NCBI RefSeq assembly: GCF_003952165.1
Contig: NZ_RXFT01000004.1
Location: 310,001 to 374,000, forward strand
Direction of reading: 5' to 3'
DNA length: 64,000 nt
Source of the DNA: Variovorax guangxiensis
GTDB taxonomy: Bacteria; Pseudomonadota; Gammaproteobacteria; Burkholderiales; Burkholderiaceae_C
Part shown: in pieces, positions 8,384-19,002 of the stretch
Numbering within the stretch: position 1 is the first letter of the stretch
Layout: each line of letters opens with the position of its first letter
Program-made: the position numbers and the translations under genes
The notes under the pieces: generated by a model
Databases searched by the model: none
Told to the model about the DNA's origin: nothing
The model's input: the letters and a program-made list of their open reading frames with translations, nothing else

Positions 8384-10138
8384 CTAGCGCGGCACCTTGC
8401 CGGTGGTGTCCGGCGCGCGCAGGAAGTCGAAGTCCACGCCCTTGTCGGCCTGCGTCACGGTCTGCAGGAAGAGCTTTCTGTAGCCGCGCCCGGCGGTGGG
8501 CTCCACCACCGGCGATTCCTTTGCGCGCCTTGCCAGCTCTTCGTCGGTCACCAGCAGCGAGATCTCCCGATTCGCCACGCTGAGGCGGATGCGGTCGCCG
8601 CTGCGCACGTAGGCCAGCGGCCCGCCGATGGCCGACTCGGGTGTCACATGCAGCACGATGGTGCCGAAGGCGGTGCCGCTCATGCGGCCGTCGGAGATGC
8701 GCACCATGTCCTTCACGCCGGCGCGTGCGAGCTTGCGCGGAATCGGGAGGTAGCCCGCCTCCGGCATGCCCGGGGCGCCCTTGGGGCCGATGTTCTTGAG
8801 CACCAGCACGTCGTGAGGCGTCACGTCGAGTTCGTCGCTGTCGATGCGACGCGCCAGGTCTTCGGCGTTCTCGAAGACCACGGCGCGGCCTTCGTGCTCC
8901 ATCAGCACCGGTTCGGCGGCCGACTGCTTGATGATCGCGCCGCCCGGCGCCAGGTTGCCCCACAGCACGGCGATGCCGCCCTGCGGGTAGATCGGCTGCG
9001 CCACCGGGCGAACCACGTCCTGCGCGAAGCCGGGGCCGGCGGCCTCGATCTCCTCGCCCAGCGTGCGGCCCGTGACCGTGAGCGCATCGAGGTGCAGCAG
9101 CGGTCTGAGCTCGCGCAGCAGCGTGGCCATGCCGCCCGCGGCGTGGAAGTCTTCCATGTAGTGCTGGCCCGAGGGCTTCAGGTCGAGCAGCACCGGCGTC
9201 TCGCGGCCCATGCGGTCGAGCGCGTGCAGGTCGATCTCCAGGCCCATGCGCCCGGCGATGGCCGCGAGGTGCACGATGCCGTTGGTCGAGCCGCCGATGG
9301 CCAGCAGCACGCGCATCGCGTTCTCGAAGGCGGCCGGCGTCAGCACCTTGTCGATGGTGAGGCGCTCGCGGGCGATCCGCACCGCCTGCGCGCCGGTCTG
9401 CTCGGCGATGCGGATGCGGTCGGCCGTCACGGCCGGCGGCGAGGCCCCGCCCGGCACTGTCATGCCCAGCGCCTCGGCGATGCAGGCCATGGTGCTGGCC
9501 GTGCCCATGACCGAGCAGGTGCCCACGCTCGCCACCAGCTGGTTGTTGACGTCGGCCGTTTCCTCCGCGTCGATCTCGCCCGTGCGGTAGCGGGCCCAGT
9601 AGCGGCGGCAGTCGGTGCAGGCGCCCACGCGCTCGCCGCGATGGCTGCCGGTGAGCATCGAGCCGGTGATGAGCTGGATGGCCGGCAGCCCGGCCGACGC
9701 CGCGCCCATGAGCTGCGCCGGCACGGTCTTGTCGCAGCCGCCGATGAGCACCACCGCGTCCATGGGCTGCGCGCGCACCATCTCCTCGGTGTCCATGGCC
9801 ATCAGGTTGCGCAGGTACATGCTGGTCGGCGCGGCGAAGCTCTCGTGCACCGAGATGGTCGGAAACTCCATCGGCAGCCCGCCCGCGAGCATCACGCCGC
9901 GCTTCACCGCCTCGATGAGCTGCGGCGCGTTGCCGTGGCAGGGGTTGTAGGCGCTGCCGGTGCTGGCGATGCCGATCACCGGACGGTCGAGCGCGGCATC
10001 GGTATAGCCCGCGCCCTTGATGAAGGCCTTGCGCAGGAAGAGCGAGAAGCCGCGGTCGCCGTAGCTGGTGAGGCCCTTGCGCATGCCGGCGTTGGCGTTG
10101 CCGTCGTTGTCGTCGGGCTCGAACTTGGATTCGGTCAT
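8384..10138 (-). CDS. IlvD/Edd-family dehydratase, sugar-acid type
   Basis: This 584-residue enzyme carries the three cysteine motifs that hold the Fe-S cluster: AYNPCHGN, GGCDKTVPAQ and VGTCSVMGTAST. It also has the C-terminal SDGRMSGTAFG loop with the base serine. The segment GACTDCRRYWARYRTGEID resembles the branch that dehydrates aldonic acids (L-arabonate, D-xylonate type) rather than canonical valine-pathway IlvD. That assignment is inference. It probably makes 2-keto-3-deoxy acids in the cytoplasm. No sugar transporter or aldolase gene is adjacent; neighbours are a methyltransferase and a macrodomain protein. A second, different IlvD/Edd member is at 29305. Confidence 0.88.
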   Translation of the reverse strand: MTESKFEPDDNDGNANAGMRKGLTSYGDRGFSLFLRKAFIKGAGYTDAALDRPVIGIASTGSAYNPCHGNAPQLIEAVKRGVMLAGGLPMEFPTISVHESFAAPTSMYLRNLMAMDTEEMVRAQPMDAVVLIGGCDKTVPAQLMGAASAGLPAIQLITGSMLTGSHRGERVGACTDCRRYWARYRTGEIDAEETADVNNQLVASVGTCSVMGTASTMACIAEALGMTVPGGASPPAVTADRIRIAEQTGAQAVRIARERLTIDKVLTPAAFENAMRVLLAIGGSTNGIVHLAAIAGRMGLEIDLHALDRMGRETPVLLDLKPSGQHYMEDFHAAGGMATLLRELRPLLHLDALTVTGRTLGEEIEAAGPGFAQDVVRPVAQPIYPQGGIAVLWGNLAPGGAIIKQSAAEPVLMEHEGRAVVFENAEDLARRIDSDELDVTPHDVLVLKNIGPKGAPGMPEAGYLPIPRKLARAGVKDMVRISDGRMSGTAFGTIVLHVTPESAIGGPLAYVRSGDRIRLSVANREISLLVTDEELARRAKESPVVEPTAGRGYRKLFLQTVTQADKGVDFDFLRAPDTTGKVPR

Positions 10139-10172
10139 GGGTGTGGGGGGGTCTTCAGGGGCCTATGCGGCA

Positions 10173-10688
10173 TCAGTCCAGCACGGCTTCATAGATGGCA
10201 AGGTCTCCGGCGGAGAAGCAGCAGAAGACGACTTCCTCTACCGGCGACGCGGCATCCGCCAGTGCCTCCCGCACCGTGCTCACCGCCAGCCTTGCCGCCG
10301 GCTCCACGGGGTAGCCGTAGATGCCGGTGCTGATGCCGGGAAAGGCGATGCCGCGAACGCCGTGCGCCGCCGCGAGCGCCATCGAACGCTGGTAGCACGA
10401 GGCCAGCAGCTCCGGCTCGCCCGAGTCGCCGCCGCGCCACACCGGACCGACCGTATGGATGATGAAGCGCGCATGCAGCCGGTAGCCCTTGGTGAGCTTG
10501 GCGTCGCCCGTCTTGCAGCCGCCCAGCAGCCGGCATTCGTGCACCAGCTCGGGCCCGGCCGCGCGGTGGATCGCTCCATCCACGCCGCCGCCGCCCAGCA
10601 GCGAGGAGTTGGCGGCGTTGACGATGGCGTCCACCCGCAGGGTCGTGATGTCGGCGCGGATGGCGCGCAGAGTGGTCGTAGGGGTCAT
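10173..10688 (-). CDS. Macrodomain protein, O-acetyl-ADP-ribose deacetylase type
   Basis: This 171-residue single macrodomain begins [36 protein letters not shown], the diagnostic ADP-ribose-binding region (Asn-Ala-Ala-Asn and the GGGGVD loop with catalytic Asp). Later it has [12 protein letters not shown], the phosphate-binding loop. Members of the YmdB group remove acetyl from O-acetyl-ADP-ribose or ADP-ribose from acidic residues. The start is ambiguous: ATG 10688 gives the usual N-terminus, while ATG 10700 would add MPWH. Neither has a good ribosome-binding site. Confidence 0.92.
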   Translation of the reverse strand: MTPTTTLRAIRADITTLRVDAIVNAANSSLLGGGGVDGAIHRAAGPELVHECRLLGGCKTGDAKLTKGYRLHARFIIHTVGPVWRGGDSGEPELLASCYQRSMALAAAHGVRGIAFPGISTGIYGYPVEPAARLAVSTVREALADAASPVEEVVFCCFSAGDLAIYEAVLD

Positions 10689-10854
10689 GTGCCAAGGCAT
10701 CGTAGGCGCGCTGGCCGGAGTCGGGCAAACCCGATTACGAAAAAGGTTTCAAATACTTACGATTCCAGCGCCGGACGCATTCGCCCGGCACCCGTCGCCG
10801 CGTGGCTTCGATCTTGCATGGGGTGCGGGCTGTTCTCAACCCGAGGGAGAGTCG

Positions 10855-11841
10855 ATGAAAAGCTTGTTGCCGTGGCGCCGCGCCGGTGTTTTTCTTTGCC
10901 TGGCGTTCGCGGGCGCGGTGGCTGCCCATGCGCAGGCGCTGCAGTTCAAGTGGGGCCACGTCTACGAGCCCACGAGCATCTTCCACCAGCAGGCCGAGTT
11001 GGCGGCGCGCAAGATCGCCGAGCAGTCCGAAGGCAAGATCAGGATCGAGGTGGTGCCTTCTTCCAAATTGGGACAGGAGGGCGACTATCCGCTGATGCTG
11101 GCCAACGACTCGATGCAGATCGCCTACGTCGGGCAGGCCACGCTGGCCGAGGGCTATCCGCCGCTGAGCCTGGGGAGCTACCCCTTCGCCTTCAAGGACC
11201 TCGACCACATGCGCAAGTACCTGGCGAGCCCGCTGCTGGCCGAGCTGATGAAGGGCTACAACGAGAAGAGCGGCAACCGCATGGTCGCCTCCGTCTACTA
11301 CGGCGCGCGCCAGGTCACATCGGCGAAGCCGCTGGCCAGGCCGGAGGACTTCCGCGACCTGCGCCTGTACGTGCCCGCCGCCGCGGCCTACCAGCTCTTC
11401 GCCACCGCGGTCGATGCCAAGCCGGTGACGCTGCCCTTCATGAGCCTGTACGGCGCGCTCAAGAAGAGCGAGGTGGAGGCGCAGGAAAACCCGCTGGACA
11501 TCGTCAAGTCGAAGAAGCTCTACGAAGTGCAGAAGTACGTGCTGCTGACCGCGCATGTCTACGACACGCTGGGCATCGTCATCGGCAAGGCCGCGTGGGG
11601 CAAGCTGACTCCGCAGCAGCAGGCGATGGTCGAGAAGGTGCTGGTGGAAACAGCCAAGTGGACCAACGTCGGCGTGATCGCCGGGGAGCTGGAAGACGAG
11701 AAGTTCCTGCGCGACAAGGGCATGACCGTGTCGCCGGCCAACCGGCAGCTGTTCCAGGAGCGGGTCGTCAGGCGCTCGACGCCAGAGCAGCTGGGCGCGC
11801 GGCCGGGCGACTATGCGCGGCTGCAGGCGCTGGTGAACTAG
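10855..11841 (+). CDS. TRAP transporter substrate-binding protein (DctP-like), orphan
   Basis: This 328-residue periplasmic binding protein has a signal peptide (LCLAFAGAVAAHAQA). It shows DctP-family features: LQFKWGHVYEPTSIFHQQAELAARKIAEQSEGKIRIEVVPSSKLGQEGDY at the start and a middle FRDLRLYVPAAAAYQLF region. That region normally carries the Arg that contacts substrate carboxylate; here the Arg is in RDLRLY. GAGGGAGA precedes the ATG. No DctQ or DctM membrane subunits are nearby, so the transporter partner must be elsewhere or the protein serves another role. It converges with the DUF3482 gene with 4 bases between stops. Confidence 0.85.
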   Translation: MKSLLPWRRAGVFLCLAFAGAVAAHAQALQFKWGHVYEPTSIFHQQAELAARKIAEQSEGKIRIEVVPSSKLGQEGDYPLMLANDSMQIAYVGQATLAEGYPPLSLGSYPFAFKDLDHMRKYLASPLLAELMKGYNEKSGNRMVASVYYGARQVTSAKPLARPEDFRDLRLYVPAAAAYQLFATAVDAKPVTLPFMSLYGALKKSEVEAQENPLDIVKSKKLYEVQKYVLLTAHVYDTLGIVIGKAAWGKLTPQQQAMVEKVLVETAKWTNVGVIAGELEDEKFLRDKGMTVSPANRQLFQERVVRRSTPEQLGARPGDYARLQALVN

Positions 11842-11845
11842 GGCG

Positions 11846-13264
11846 CTAGGGCGTTTCGACGAAGGCGCGTTGCAGCGCAATCGACAGCTCCGCCACCAAG
11901 GCCTCGCGCTGGGGTGACGGGCGCCAGAAGCTGCGGGACGCGATGCCACTGGATTCCCATTCGGGATGGTTGCGCGCCGGCTGCGCGCCACGAACCGCGG
12001 CCGCCGCGGCGCGCGTGGGCGCATCGCCGTCCTCTGGCGATTCGGTGGCGATGCGCTGCGTGGCCGCATGGCCGCGCAGTTCCAGCGCCTGCGTGAGCTT
12101 CAGCTGCCACGCGGCCAGCGTGAACAGCACGCCGTCTTCCACGGTGAGCTCGTGCACGTCGCGCAGCTTGTTGGCCAGCTTGCGCCCGAGCGGCCCCAGG
12201 CCCTGCGACACAGCGCCGCCGATGGCGCCGCCGAGTGCCGCGCCCGCGCCCAGCGAGATGCCGGCCACGGCCAGGTCGGCCACAACGCCCACCGCCGCGC
12301 CGATGACGGCGCCCTTGCCCAGGCGCAGGCCGGCGTCTTTCATGGCCTCGGGGCTGAAGAAGTCGAGCGTCCAGCGGCCTTCGATGATCGGCAGCGGCGC
12401 CTCGTCGGCATCGCCCTGGCGAAAACCGTAGAGCGCGAGCAGGTCGTCGGTGCAGCGCTGGGCCTTGTCGAACACGTCCTTCTGCAGCGCGGCGACCAGG
12501 GCCTTGCGGCGCGCATCGTCGGCGAACTCGGTGGACGACACCGTGCGGCGCACCGCCGCGGCATCGACCAGCAGGCTTGCGATGCGCGAGCACGCCGATC
12601 CGCGCCGGCGCGCGGCCTCGGCGGCCAGCGAATCGACCACGCCGCGCAGCAGCTCGCGCCGGTCGCGCAGCAGCGTGGCGAGGTCGCCGTACAGGTCCTG
12701 CTCGGCGCCGACGAAGGGCGCCGCCGCATCGAAGCGCACCTGCACGTGCAGGCCGTAGGCCGAGAGCAGCTCCTTCCACGCCGGCTCGCGGCTGGCTGCG
12801 TCGCGCACGAAGTTGAGCACCGGCAGCACCGGGCGCGCGCAGGAGTTGAGCAGTTCGATCTCGTCGCGGAACTTGGGCAGCACCGGCTCGCGCACGTCGA
12901 TGACCAGGAAGGCGGCGTCGATCTCGAGCATGGTGCGCAGCACCTTGGCCTCCTGCTCGAACACGCCGAGCGCCTCGGGCCCGCGCAGGAACTGGCGGAT
13001 GCGCTCCGGTGGCGTCGCCTGCGCGTCGAAGCCGGCGGCAAGGTGCTCGCGCAGCGCGACGGCGTCTTCCAGCCCCGGCGTGTCGAAGAAGCGCACGGCG
13101 GCCTCGCCGTTCACGTCGAGATCTATCGATTCGACATGGCGCGTGGTGCCGGGGCGTTGCGACACCTCGCCGAAATCGACGCGCCGCGTGAGCGTGCGCA
13201 GCAACGAGGTCTTGCCGGCGTTGGTGTGGCCGACCACAGCGATGCGGATGGCTTGCTGCGTCAT
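11846..13264 (-). CDS. GTPase with C-terminal DUF3482 domain
   Basis: This 472-residue protein has an N-terminal Ras-like GTPase: G1 VVGHTNAGKTSLLRTL, G2 SQRPGTTRHVE and G3 RFFDTPGLED. A middle helical region is followed by a C-terminal domain containing a strongly hydrophobic Gly/Ala-rich hairpin (GAVIGAAVGVVADLAVAGISLGAGAALGGAIGG), which looks membrane-associating. DUF3482 proteins occur with DUF2868 proteins. Here the start codon overlaps the stop of the DUF2868 gene by 4 bases (ATGA), implying translational coupling. The biological role is not established. Confidence 0.88.
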   Translation of the reverse strand: MTQQAIRIAVVGHTNAGKTSLLRTLTRRVDFGEVSQRPGTTRHVESIDLDVNGEAAVRFFDTPGLEDAVALREHLAAGFDAQATPPERIRQFLRGPEALGVFEQEAKVLRTMLEIDAAFLVIDVREPVLPKFRDEIELLNSCARPVLPVLNFVRDAASREPAWKELLSAYGLHVQVRFDAAAPFVGAEQDLYGDLATLLRDRRELLRGVVDSLAAEAARRRGSACSRIASLLVDAAAVRRTVSSTEFADDARRKALVAALQKDVFDKAQRCTDDLLALYGFRQGDADEAPLPIIEGRWTLDFFSPEAMKDAGLRLGKGAVIGAAVGVVADLAVAGISLGAGAALGGAIGGAVSQGLGPLGRKLANKLRDVHELTVEDGVLFTLAAWQLKLTQALELRGHAATQRIATESPEDGDAPTRAAAAAVRGAQPARNHPEWESSGIASRSFWRPSPQREALVAELSIALQRAFVETP

Positions 13265-14664
13265 GGGGCGATGGCGCTTTCGGGCAGGGCGGCTTCGAGG
13301 CGTTCGCTGGCGGCGACGCGTTCCAGGCCAGTGTCGCGCAGCCAGTCGAGCCAGCGCTGCGTGGCGTTGGCATCGGGCGAGTCGGCCAGCCACAGGCGGC
13401 ATTCGCCGCAATGCGCCAGCACCTCGCGCAGGAAGCGCTCGGTGCCGCGGTCGGGGCTGGAGGCGGCGTGGCAGACCATCAGCATCGTGCGTGGATGGAC
13501 CCGGGCCAGCTGGTCGAGCAGGGCGCGGCGTGCGGGGGCGCTGCCGTCGATGCGCTGAGCCTGCGCTGCAATGGCCGCGGGCAGCGCGGCTGGCGGCCAG
13601 GGCATGTCGGGCGGCAGCTCGAAGCCGAGCACGAAGATGGCGTCTTGCAGTTCCGATGCAGGCAGGCTCGAAGGCGTGGCGCCGCGCAGGCGGCCCGGGT
13701 CGGCATCGACGATGGCTGCCGGCGCCATCGCGGCGAAGCGGGCCAGCAGCTTGCGGTAGTAGGGTTCGTGCCAGTCGGGCTGCAGCGCCTTGCGGCGGCT
13801 GCGCAGGACGCCTGCGCTCAGCAGCGCCAGCGCAAGGCGTGGCAGCAGTCCGTAGACCGCGATGCAGCCGGTGAGCCACAGCGCCCAGGTGCGTTGCCCG
13901 CCTGCGCTTGCGGCGCCAGGGGCGGCCATCACCGTGGCGGCATCGGGCACCGGAAAGCCCAGCTTCGCCGGCAGCCACCCCAGTGCCTGCACGGCACGCA
14001 CGAAGAATTCCGGCTCGAGGATCGTCGTTTCCCAGCTCAGCGTGTAGCTGCGAAACGCGAGCGCGAACAGCATCGCTGCCAGCACGACCGCGAACGACAG
14101 CGACCAGATGCCGTGGCTCACGAGCCCGAAGGCCCAAGGCAGAAGCTTCGCGCGAGACAGCAGCCCCGTGGCCGCGCGCACCAGCACCGGCGCCTGCCCG
14201 CGCTTGCCGCCGGCCACGCGCGCAGTGAGCGACAGCCAGATCCAGCCCAGCGAGGCGGTGTTGAAGGAGCCGATCGGCAGCCACAGCCCGACGAGCCACA
14301 GCAGCAGCGTCAGCGCATGCAGCCCCAGCAGGCTCGCGAGCGCGACGATCACGTTGATGTGGCGCTCCCCGCCGCCGACCACGTTGCCCGCGAGTCCAAG
14401 GCCAGCCACGACGATGAGCGCCGCGAGCCCGAGCAGCACCCAGGGCGCCCATTGCCGGGCACGCGCGAGTTCAGGCTGCAGGCCGATGCGCTCGCCGAGC
14501 AGCAGCGCGCGCTCGGTGACCTGGCGGTGGGAATCCGCTGCGCGGGAGGCCGCGGTGCGCAGGGCCTGCGCGTCGTCGAGCGGACCGTTCTGCTCGGTCC
14601 ATCGGATCGCCTCGGTGATCACCGCGTCTGTAAAGGCGGGTTCGCGCAGCGCGGTGTTGGTCAA
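13261..14664 (-). CDS. DUF2868-domain integral membrane protein
   Basis: This 467-residue protein starts with a short cytoplasmic helical region (AVITEAIRWTEQNGPLDD). Transmembrane pairs follow at about 72-130 (WVLLGLAALIVVAGLGL, LHALTLLLWLVGLWLPIG), about 195-215 and about 265-290, then a large soluble C-terminal domain. This is the DUF2868 pattern. The apparent start is TTG at 14664 with AAGGGA five bases before it. It pairs with the DUF3482 GTPase by a 4-base overlap, so the two proteins probably form a membrane-associated GTPase complex. That is inference, and the function is unknown. Confidence 0.85.
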   Translation of the reverse strand: MTNTALREPAFTDAVITEAIRWTEQNGPLDDAQALRTAASRAADSHRQVTERALLLGERIGLQPELARARQWAPWVLLGLAALIVVAGLGLAGNVVGGGERHINVIVALASLLGLHALTLLLWLVGLWLPIGSFNTASLGWIWLSLTARVAGGKRGQAPVLVRAATGLLSRAKLLPWAFGLVSHGIWSLSFAVVLAAMLFALAFRSYTLSWETTILEPEFFVRAVQALGWLPAKLGFPVPDAATVMAAPGAASAGGQRTWALWLTGCIAVYGLLPRLALALLSAGVLRSRRKALQPDWHEPYYRKLLARFAAMAPAAIVDADPGRLRGATPSSLPASELQDAIFVLGFELPPDMPWPPAALPAAIAAQAQRIDGSAPARRALLDQLARVHPRTMLMVCHAASSPDRGTERFLREVLAHCGECRLWLADSPDANATQRWLDWLRDTGLERVAASERLEAALPESAIAP

Positions 14665-14770
14665 CAGGGTCCCTTCGCAGCCAGTCTGTATCTGTAGCAG
14701 TCATCGAGGCCCGGCGCAGGGCGAGGCCGCGCAAATTATGCCCGGCGCTTTCCGGCCGGCCACGACGAAG

Positions 14771-14794
14771 AACGGGGCCGCGAGCGGCCCCGTT
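14771..14794. terminator. Hairpin terminator with 10-bp perfect stem
   Basis: AACGGGGCCG (14771-14780) pairs with CGGCCCCGTT (14785-14794) around a CGAG tetraloop. It is 22 bases beyond the stop of the 24-residue peptide gene on the minus strand. The trailing base run is short in both directions (GTTC on minus, GTTTC on plus). The stem is nearly identical in design to that at 878-897. Confidence 0.6.
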
Positions 14795-14815
14795 TCACGG
14801 GATGAGCGGGGGGGA

Positions 14816-14890
14816 TCAGCGAAGGCCGAAGAACGAAAGCACGGCAACGACCACCACGACCAGACCGACGATGTAGATGATGGAATTCAC
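14816..14890 (-). CDS. 24-residue hydrophobic membrane peptide
   Basis: A GTG at 14890 opens a 24-codon frame whose product starts MNSIIYIVGLVVVVVAVL and ends SFFGLR: one transmembrane helix with a short charged end. AGAGGAG lies eight bases before the GTG, a strong ribosome-binding site, and a perfect hairpin follows the stop. I recall near-identical short proteins as hypotheticals in Burkholderiales, but cannot verify this here. Function is unknown; it stands alone between the DUF2868 and TetR genes on the same strand. The frame is too short for standard gene callers. Confidence 0.65.
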   Translation of the reverse strand: MNSIIYIVGLVVVVVAVLSFFGLR

Positions 14891-15008
14891 GCGAGGACTC
14901 CTCTGTGTTGAAGATGAATCCAGCATCGCGCGGGCATCGCGGCCCGACTGTCGGCAGGGGGCGGCGCGTGCTGTAGGCGGGTGTGAAGCGCCGGGCCGGA
15001 GGGGGCTG

Positions 15009-15614
15009 TCAGCGTTTACGAGCGGGGCCCAGCGCGCGCTCCAGCAGCCACAGCATCGCCGTGCGGGTCTCTTCCACATCGGCGCCCGCGTCGATGGCCA
15101 GCGCGGCGCGGTCGAAGGCGGCCGAGAGCAGCGGGGTGAGGGCGTCCAGCGAAACCTCGTCCTTGCCCACGCCGGCACGCACGAGGCCCTCGCGCAGCGA
15201 AGCGGCCGAGGTGGTGTCGTCCAGCGCCATGATTTCTTCCATGCCGAGCACAGCGGGCCCGTCGATCAGCAGCAGCCGCGTGCGGCCCGGCGCCGTCATC
15301 GCGTTCAGGTAGGCCTTGCTGCCTTCCAGCAGCGCCTCGCGCGGCGAGAGCTGCTCGGGCGCGGCGGCCTCGATGTCGGCCGCGACAGCCTGGCTTTCGC
15401 GCTGCAGCACCTGGCGGAACAGGTCGCGCTTGTCGGCGAAGTGGTGGTACAGCGCGCCGCGCGTGATGCCCGCGGCCACCGCGATCTCGGGCGTGGAGGT
15501 GTCGCCGTAGCCCTTGCCGACGAAGAGGGCACGCGCCGCGTCCAGCAGCGCGAGGCGGGTCGTTTCGGTGCGCTCGCGGTTGGTTATGACCGTCGCCGAT
15601 GTGGTCTTGCTCAT
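15009..15614 (-). CDS. TetR-family transcriptional regulator
   Basis: This 201-residue repressor has an N-terminal helix-turn-helix: TRLALLDAARALFVGKGYGDTSTPEIAVAAGITRGALYHHFADKRDLF. The C-terminal ligand domain is variable (ALLEGSKAYLNAMTAPGRTRLLLIDGPAVLG). It is divergent from a VOC-family gene, and two similar palindromes lie between them. It therefore probably represses both genes and responds to a small molecule. The ATG at 15614 abuts the first palindrome with no visible Shine-Dalgarno sequence, so the mRNA may be leaderless or nearly so. Confidence 0.92.
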   Translation of the reverse strand: MSKTTSATVITNRERTETTRLALLDAARALFVGKGYGDTSTPEIAVAAGITRGALYHHFADKRDLFRQVLQRESQAVAADIEAAAPEQLSPREALLEGSKAYLNAMTAPGRTRLLLIDGPAVLGMEEIMALDDTTSAASLREGLVRAGVGKDEVSLDALTPLLSAAFDRAALAIDAGADVEETRTAMLWLLERALGPARKR

Positions 15615-15668
15615 TTACATACAGCCTGTCTGTAAGTTATATTCAATTTACATGCAGCCTGTATGTTA
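15615..15668. promoter_or_regulatory. Twin TetR operators and divergent promoter
   Basis: Two palindromes share the core ACATrCAG-CC-TGTmTGT. Site 1 is TTACATACAGCCTGTCTGTAA at 15615-15635; site 2 spans 15648-15668 and reads TTACATGCAG-CCTGTATGTTA. Their starts are 33 bp apart, about three helical turns, placing both on one DNA face. A possible plus-strand promoter is TTACAT (15615) with TTATAT (15637), inside the operator region. Confidence 0.72.
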
Positions 15669-15684
15669 AGTGAAAGGACCCACC

Positions 15685-16113
15685 GTGAAAGTGACGAGCT
15701 ACTACCCCGTTCTCATGACCAACGACGTTGCCGGAACGGCGGACTTCTACAAGACGCACTTCGGCTTCACGCCGCTCTTCACGAGCGACTGGTACGTGCA
15801 CCTGCAGCTGGCTGACGAGCCCTCGGTGAACCTGGCCGTGCTCGACGGCCGGCACGAGACCGTCCCGGCCGCGGCGCGCGGTCAGGTGGCGGGCGGCACG
15901 CTGCTGAACTTCGAGGTGGACGACCCCGATGCGGTGCACGACCGGCTGAAGGCCGCCGGCCTGCCGATCCTGCTGCCGCTGCGCGACGAGGCCTTCGGCC
16001 AGCGCCACTTCATCACGCGCGATCCGAACGGGGTGCTGATCGACATCATCAAGCCGATCCCGCCGTCGGGCGAATTCGTGGCGCAGTACGAGGCGGGCGC
16101 CCTCCCGACCTGA
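15685..16113 (+). CDS. VOC-family (glyoxalase/bleomycin-resistance fold) protein
   Basis: This 142-residue protein has paired beta-alpha-beta-beta-beta units: [23 protein letters not shown] at the start and [22 protein letters not shown] in the second half. It ends [21 protein letters not shown], where the Arg-Asp-Pro-Asn-Gly and metal-ligand Glu/Asp pattern is expected. Function could be isomerase, dioxygenase or antibiotic binding; this cannot be resolved. A GTG start at 15685 with AAAGGA about five bases upstream is preferred over the earlier in-frame GTG at 15670. The gene is divergent from, and probably repressed by, the TetR protein. Confidence 0.85.
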   Translation: MKVTSYYPVLMTNDVAGTADFYKTHFGFTPLFTSDWYVHLQLADEPSVNLAVLDGRHETVPAAARGQVAGGTLLNFEVDDPDAVHDRLKAAGLPILLPLRDEAFGQRHFITRDPNGVLIDIIKPIPPSGEFVAQYEAGALPT

Positions 16114-16120
16114 AGGCCGG

Positions 16121-17977
<1,857 letters not shown>

Positions 17978-18048
17978 GAGCGAGGTCTCCCGGAGAGCTC
18001 AGGACTTTAGCCGTGCATGCATGACCTTGCCCCGAAAAGGTGCGTTCT

Positions 18049-18981
18049 TCAGGAAGCGTTCAGCGTGCCGCGCGGCTTGCCCTGGCTCGCCGCAGGCGGG
18101 CCCAGCCGCTCGCCCAGGAAGTCGATGAAAGTACGCAGTTTGGGCGCCATGTACTGCCGGCTCGTGTAGACCGCGAAGAGCGTCACGGGCGTGGCCTCGA
18201 AGTCCGGCAGCAGCCGCAGCAGCCGGCCCTGCGCGATGTCGTCGTCGATCAGCCAGGTGGGCATGTAGGCGATGCCCATGTCCGCGCGCACCGCGTGCAG
18301 CGTGAGCGTGGTGTCGTCCGAGCGCATGGCCGGCACCAGACGCAGCGGAAACATTCGCCCGCCCGGGCCCTTGAGCGCAAGGTTGTCCAGGTTCACGTAG
18401 CTCGGCACGATGGCGCCCAGCTTCGCGAGGTCGGCCGGCACGGCGGGCACGCCGCCCATGCGCTCCAGGTAGGCGGGCGTGCCGGCGAGGAAGAAGGGCA
18501 CCCGGCACAGCGGCCGGGCGATCAGCGCGGGCGAGGGCTCCTGCGTGGCGCGCAGCGCGAGGTCGTAGCCGTCGGCCGCGAGGTCGACCTTGCGGTTCTC
18601 CAGGTGCATGTCGACCAGCACTTCCGGGTACTTCTCGCGGTAGTCGGCCAGCACCCGGGCGAAGCGCGGCGTGGCGCACCACACGGGCGCGCTCACCTTG
18701 AGCTGGCCGCGCGGCACGTCGCTGGTCTGGCCGATGGCGGCCTCGGCCTCGTCGAGCAGATCGAGCGCGCGGCGGCTCTGCTCGTACCAGGCGGTGCCGG
18801 CCTCGGTCAGGCTCAGGTGCCGGCTGGAGCGGTGCAGCAGCCGTGCGCCCAGCGACTTCTCCAACTGCGCCACGTGCTTGCTCGCCATCGGCGCAGACAT
18901 GCCCAGTCGCCCGGCCGCCGCCACGAAGCTGCCCGCTTCCACGACTTCGCGGAACACCCGCAGGCTGGTCATCCGGTCCAT
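18049..18981 (-). CDS. LysR-family transcriptional regulator
   Basis: This regulator of about 310 residues has helix-turn-helix SLRVFREVVEAGSFVAAAGRLGMSAPMASKHVAQLEKSLGARLL and a LysR co-inducer domain from about residue 90. It belongs to the CrgA-like group of short LysR proteins that end near FIDFLGERL. It is divergent from an extradiol-dioxygenase-like gene, with two matching TTCCT-N3-AGGAA palindromes between them. ATG 18981 is chosen; a longer in-frame extension to 19029 would run through the operator. The effector is unknown. Confidence 0.9.
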   Translation of the reverse strand: MDRMTSLRVFREVVEAGSFVAAAGRLGMSAPMASKHVAQLEKSLGARLLHRSSRHLSLTEAGTAWYEQSRRALDLLDEAEAAIGQTSDVPRGQLKVSAPVWCATPRFARVLADYREKYPEVLVDMHLENRKVDLAADGYDLALRATQEPSPALIARPLCRVPFFLAGTPAYLERMGGVPAVPADLAKLGAIVPSYVNLDNLALKGPGGRMFPLRLVPAMRSDDTTLTLHAVRADMGIAYMPTWLIDDDIAQGRLLRLLPDFEATPVTLFAVYTSRQYMAPKLRTFIDFLGERLGPPAASQGKPRGTLNAS

Positions 18982-19002
18982 GTGCGCATCCTTGTCGAAG
19001 AT

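Noticed and set aside
11966-13558. 530-codon plus-strand open frame opposite the DUF3482 gene
   Set aside because: Low-complexity Arg/Gln/Ala composition and no start signal; the minus-strand GTPase motifs explain the region.
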